Shown in pieces: positions 6,596 through 8,575 of a stretch of 8,575 nt of DNA. The number at the start of each line of letters is the position of its first letter. Position 1 is the first letter of the stretch. The notes beneath the pieces are model-generated. The model saw only the letters and a list, made by a program, of their open reading frames with translations, had not been told where the DNA came from and searched no databases. Position numbers and translations under genes: made by a program. The stretch is taken from NCBI GenBank assembly GCA_016867615.1, contig VGJG01000056.1, positions 1-8,575 on the forward strand, given 5' to 3'. The stretch comes from Candidatus Aminicenantota bacterium. Lineage in GTDB: Bacteria > Acidobacteriota > Aminicenantia > Aminicenantales > JAFGAV01.

Positions 6596-8098
6596 ATGGC
6601 CGACGTGGTCCTCATCAAGCTCGAAAGCGACCGGGACGACCAGCCCCTCGCCCCGCCCTACGGCATCCTCTACGTGGCCTCCGCCCTGGAGAAGGCCGGC
6701 TTGTCGGTCAAGCTCTTTCACGAGAGGGGCACCCCGGAAGCCGTGCGCAGGATCGGCCGCGAGACTCTCGAAGAGAAGCCTCTTTTTGCCGGGTTTTCCT
6801 GTCTCACCGGTCCGTCCCTGGCGGCGTCTTTGGACGCATCCCGGCTCATCAAAAGGAATGCGGACACAGCGGTCGTCTGGGGAGGCGTTCATCCGACGCT
6901 GCTGCCCGAACAAGTCCTGGCCGAGGACGGCGTCGATGTCGCGGTCCTGGGGGAGGGGGAGGCGACCGTCGTCGACTTGGCCGGAGTCCTGAAGAACAGC
7001 GGGCCGAACGCCGCAGCGCTGAGCGCCGTCGAGGGGATCGCCTTCAAGGACGCGAACGGGATAAAAAGAACCGCTCCCCGTCCCCTGATCCCCGACCTGG
7101 ACGCGTATTCCCCCGCCTGGCATCTTCTGGACAGAGGACGGTATATCTATGGCGAGAGGTACTTCTACTCGGAGGGCGGGTCGAAGCTGCCGGGCGGGAG
7201 GGTCGCCGGGCTGATCACCAGCCGGGGTTGTCCCTGGCGGTGCGGATATTGCCTTCATGAATCCATGCACCGCAGGACGTTCCGCGCTCATTCCGTGGGC
7301 AGGGTCCTCGGGGAAATCAAGCTCTTGAAGGAGGCGGGGGTCACGGCAGTCAATTTCGAGGACGCGAATTTCTTCACCGACAAGGAGAGGGCTTTGGAGA
7401 TCGTCAGGGCCGCGGACATCTCCTGGGGCTCATCCATGAGGGCCGATGTCCTCGCCCGCGGGGGCGAGCGTCTCGCCTCGGAGATCAGCGCCCGGGGATG
7501 CGTCGAGCTCCAGGTCGGAGCCGAGTCGGGCTCGCAGCGCGTCCTCGACCTCATCCACAAGGACATCACCCCCGCCCAGATACGGGAGTCGGCCCGCCTG
7601 GGACGGAAATTCGGCATCCGGATCCTTTTCAGCTTCATGGCCGGCGTCCCGGGGGAGACATGGGACGACATCCTGGCCACTCTGGACCTCATGGATGAAA
7701 TCCGTTCCTACGGCGAGATGATCGTGACCAACGGGCCCTTCCTCTATTTTCCCTTCCCCGGCACGTCGCTCTACGGCAGGGCGGTGGCCGGGGGCTTTCG
7801 GCCGCCGGCCGGGACCAAGGACTGGACGTTCCTTCTGTGGGGGATCCATCAGCCCCTGGCGCCCTATGTCCCCAGACACGCCCGCTTCCTCGAGCACTAC
7901 CGCCGCATGGCCTGGAGCGGTGGGGGAGGGCGTCCGGCGTTCGCCGCGGCTCGGCGGGTTCTGGGCTCGCTGGCCCGGGCGAGGTGGAGAAAGAGATGCT
8001 TTCGTTTTCCCCTGGACTATCATCTTCCCCGGTTCCTGCTGCGGGCGGCCGGGCGGCTGGGAGTGAGAGGATGCGGCCGACCGCGTCCGGAACGTTGA
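6596..8098 (+). CDS. B12-binding-domain radical SAM protein
   Basis: This 500-residue enzyme joins an N-terminal cobalamin-binding-like Rossmann domain (about 1-165) to a radical SAM barrel (about 200-400) and a C-terminal extension rich in Arg and aromatic residues. The N-domain shows APPYGILYVASALEKAG, WGGVHPTLLPEQ (95-106) and LGEGE (118-122), all typical of the BchE/HpnP-like class. It has no DxHxxG motif, as in many members that bind cobalamin without a protein His ligand. The Fe-S motif is CPWRCGYC (C212, C216, C219). GAESGSQRVLDLIHK (308-322) and FMAGVPGET (347-355) match conserved barrel strands. Such enzymes often methylate unreactive carbons or phosphorus, or do cyclisation and ring-contraction chemistry. 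The start is ATG 6596, where similarity to the family begins. The strong ribosome site upstream (6569-6574) is placed for another, out-of-frame ATG at 6582, so the start is less secure than the rest. The substrate is unknown. Confidence 0.9.
   Translation: MADVVLIKLESDRDDQPLAPPYGILYVASALEKAGLSVKLFHERGTPEAVRRIGRETLEEKPLFAGFSCLTGPSLAASLDASRLIKRNADTAVVWGGVHPTLLPEQVLAEDGVDVAVLGEGEATVVDLAGVLKNSGPNAAALSAVEGIAFKDANGIKRTAPRPLIPDLDAYSPAWHLLDRGRYIYGERYFYSEGGSKLPGGRVAGLITSRGCPWRCGYCLHESMHRRTFRAHSVGRVLGEIKLLKEAGVTAVNFEDANFFTDKERALEIVRAADISWGSSMRADVLARGGERLASEISARGCVELQVGAESGSQRVLDLIHKDITPAQIRESARLGRKFGIRILFSFMAGVPGETWDDILATLDLMDEIRSYGEMIVTNGPFLYFPFPGTSLYGRAVAGGFRPPAGTKDWTFLLWGIHQPLAPYVPRHARFLEHYRRMAWSGGGGRPAFAAARRVLGSLARARWRKRCFRFPLDYHLPRFLLRAAGRLGVRGCGRPRPER
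8059..8063 (+). promoter_or_regulatory. Candidate Shine-Dalgarno (GGGAG) inside the end of the B12-radical SAM gene
   Basis: GGGAG lies seven bases before the in-frame ATG 8071, the alternative start of the second CapK-like gene. If used, the two genes overlap by 28 bases and would be translationally coupled. Confidence 0.4.
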
Positions 8099-8100
8099 CG

Positions 8101-8575
8101 ATGCGCGTCCATCAGCTCTTCGACCTGGGCCAGATCCTGAGAGCCCAGCGGCTGGACTCGGAGCGGCTGGAGAAGCTCCAGGCCGAAAAGCTCGGCAAGC
8201 TCCTCCGGCACGCCTGCGCCCATGTGCCCTATGTGCGCCGGATGTTCGGCGCGGGGGGGATCCGGCCCGAAGACATCGTCCGGGTCGAAGACCTGCGGCG
8301 TCTGCCCCTGACGGACAAGTCCTTCTACAGGAGCCTGACGCCCCGGGAGAGGGCCGCGGACAACGTGGCGGTCGAGACGTGCAAAACTTTTCAGACGAGC
8401 GGCACGACCGGCCTCCCGCTGCGGTTCCACATGACCCGCGGGGATTTCACCCTGCGGAACCTGAACAGCGCCCGGGCCTATCTCGCCTCCGGATACAAGC
8501 CCTGGCAGAGGATGGCCGTCCTGGCCGGAGACCGGCTGGTCAACGAGAAGCGGTCCTGGAACGAACGTCTGGGCC
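8101..8575 (+). CDS. Second PaaK/CapK-family adenylate-forming enzyme, N-terminal part (3' truncated)
   Basis: The frame is open from ATG 8101 to the window end (158 complete codons), about a third of a normal PaaK/CapK protein. The N-terminus (MRVHQLFDLGQILRAQ) leads into RLDSERLEKLQAEKLGKLLRHACAHVPY, positions 17-44, which parallels the corresponding part of the protein at 5190-6539 (QEEKLRAVLRQAYAHVSFY). The phosphate loop is TSGTTGLPLRF (99-109), where the other copy has TSGSTG. The later motifs lie outside the window, so activity cannot be judged. ATG 8101 lies two bases after the upstream stop. An in-frame ATG at 8071 has a better ribosome site (GGGAG at 8059-8063, seven bases ahead) and would add MRPTASGTLT inside the upstream gene's last codons. 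The family-like N-terminus makes 8101 my choice, but 8071 is quite possible. It probably activates another carboxylic acid for glycan modification. Confidence 0.86.
   Translation, partial: MRVHQLFDLGQILRAQRLDSERLEKLQAEKLGKLLRHACAHVPYVRRMFGAGGIRPEDIVRVEDLRRLPLTDKSFYRSLTPRERAADNVAVETCKTFQTSGTTGLPLRFHMTRGDFTLRNLNSARAYLASGYKPWQRMAVLAGDRLVNEKRSWNERLG

Noticed and set aside
6582..6992. Open frame with the best ribosome site in the window (136 codons)
   Set aside because: Its translation is Ser/Pro/Trp/Arg-rich and lies wholly within the B12-radical SAM gene in another frame. The site is reported as a start anomaly rather than a gene.

Overview
The window is a gene-dense, GC-rich (roughly two thirds G+C by eye) bacterial segment. 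Eight genes all lie on the + strand and are packed like an operon. Third codon positions are strongly G/C throughout, and no gene stands out in composition. I see no RNA gene, insertion sequence, CRISPR array or convincing terminator. No gap between genes exceeds about 85 bases. The organism cannot be named from this sequence. The wealth of radical SAM (oxygen-sensitive) enzymes and a Wzx-type flippase suggest a bacterium with anaerobic metabolism, possibly from an uncultured lineage, that makes a surface polysaccharide or glycolipid.

Layout, left to right: (1) the C-terminal end of a radical SAM protein with a SPASM/twitch-like Cys domain (to 461); (2) a family 4 glycosyltransferase (458-1579); (3) a complete radical SAM/SPASM enzyme (1657-2760); (4) a Wzx/MATE-like polysaccharide flippase (2843-4426); (5) a TylF/MycF-like O-methyltransferase (4423-5193); (6) a PaaK/CapK-type adenylate-forming enzyme (5190-6539); (7) a radical SAM protein with an N-terminal cobalamin-binding-like domain (6596-8098); (8) the start of a second PaaK/CapK-type enzyme (8101 to the window end). 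Three junctions (1/2, 4/5, 5/6) are ATGA stop/start overlaps, which argues for one transcript and translational coupling.

Read together, this is the interior of a surface-glycan biosynthesis cluster. The GT4 enzyme would add a sugar to a lipid-linked acceptor, and the flippase would move the product across the inner membrane. The methyltransferase, the two carboxylate-activating enzymes and the three radical SAM proteins look like tailoring functions such as O-methylation, acylation or amidation, and radical C-H chemistry. The families are recognisable. Their combination, three radical SAM enzymes and two CapK-like ligases beside one flippase, is the unusual part, and the product structure cannot be read from the sequence. 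Both ends of the cluster lie outside the window.
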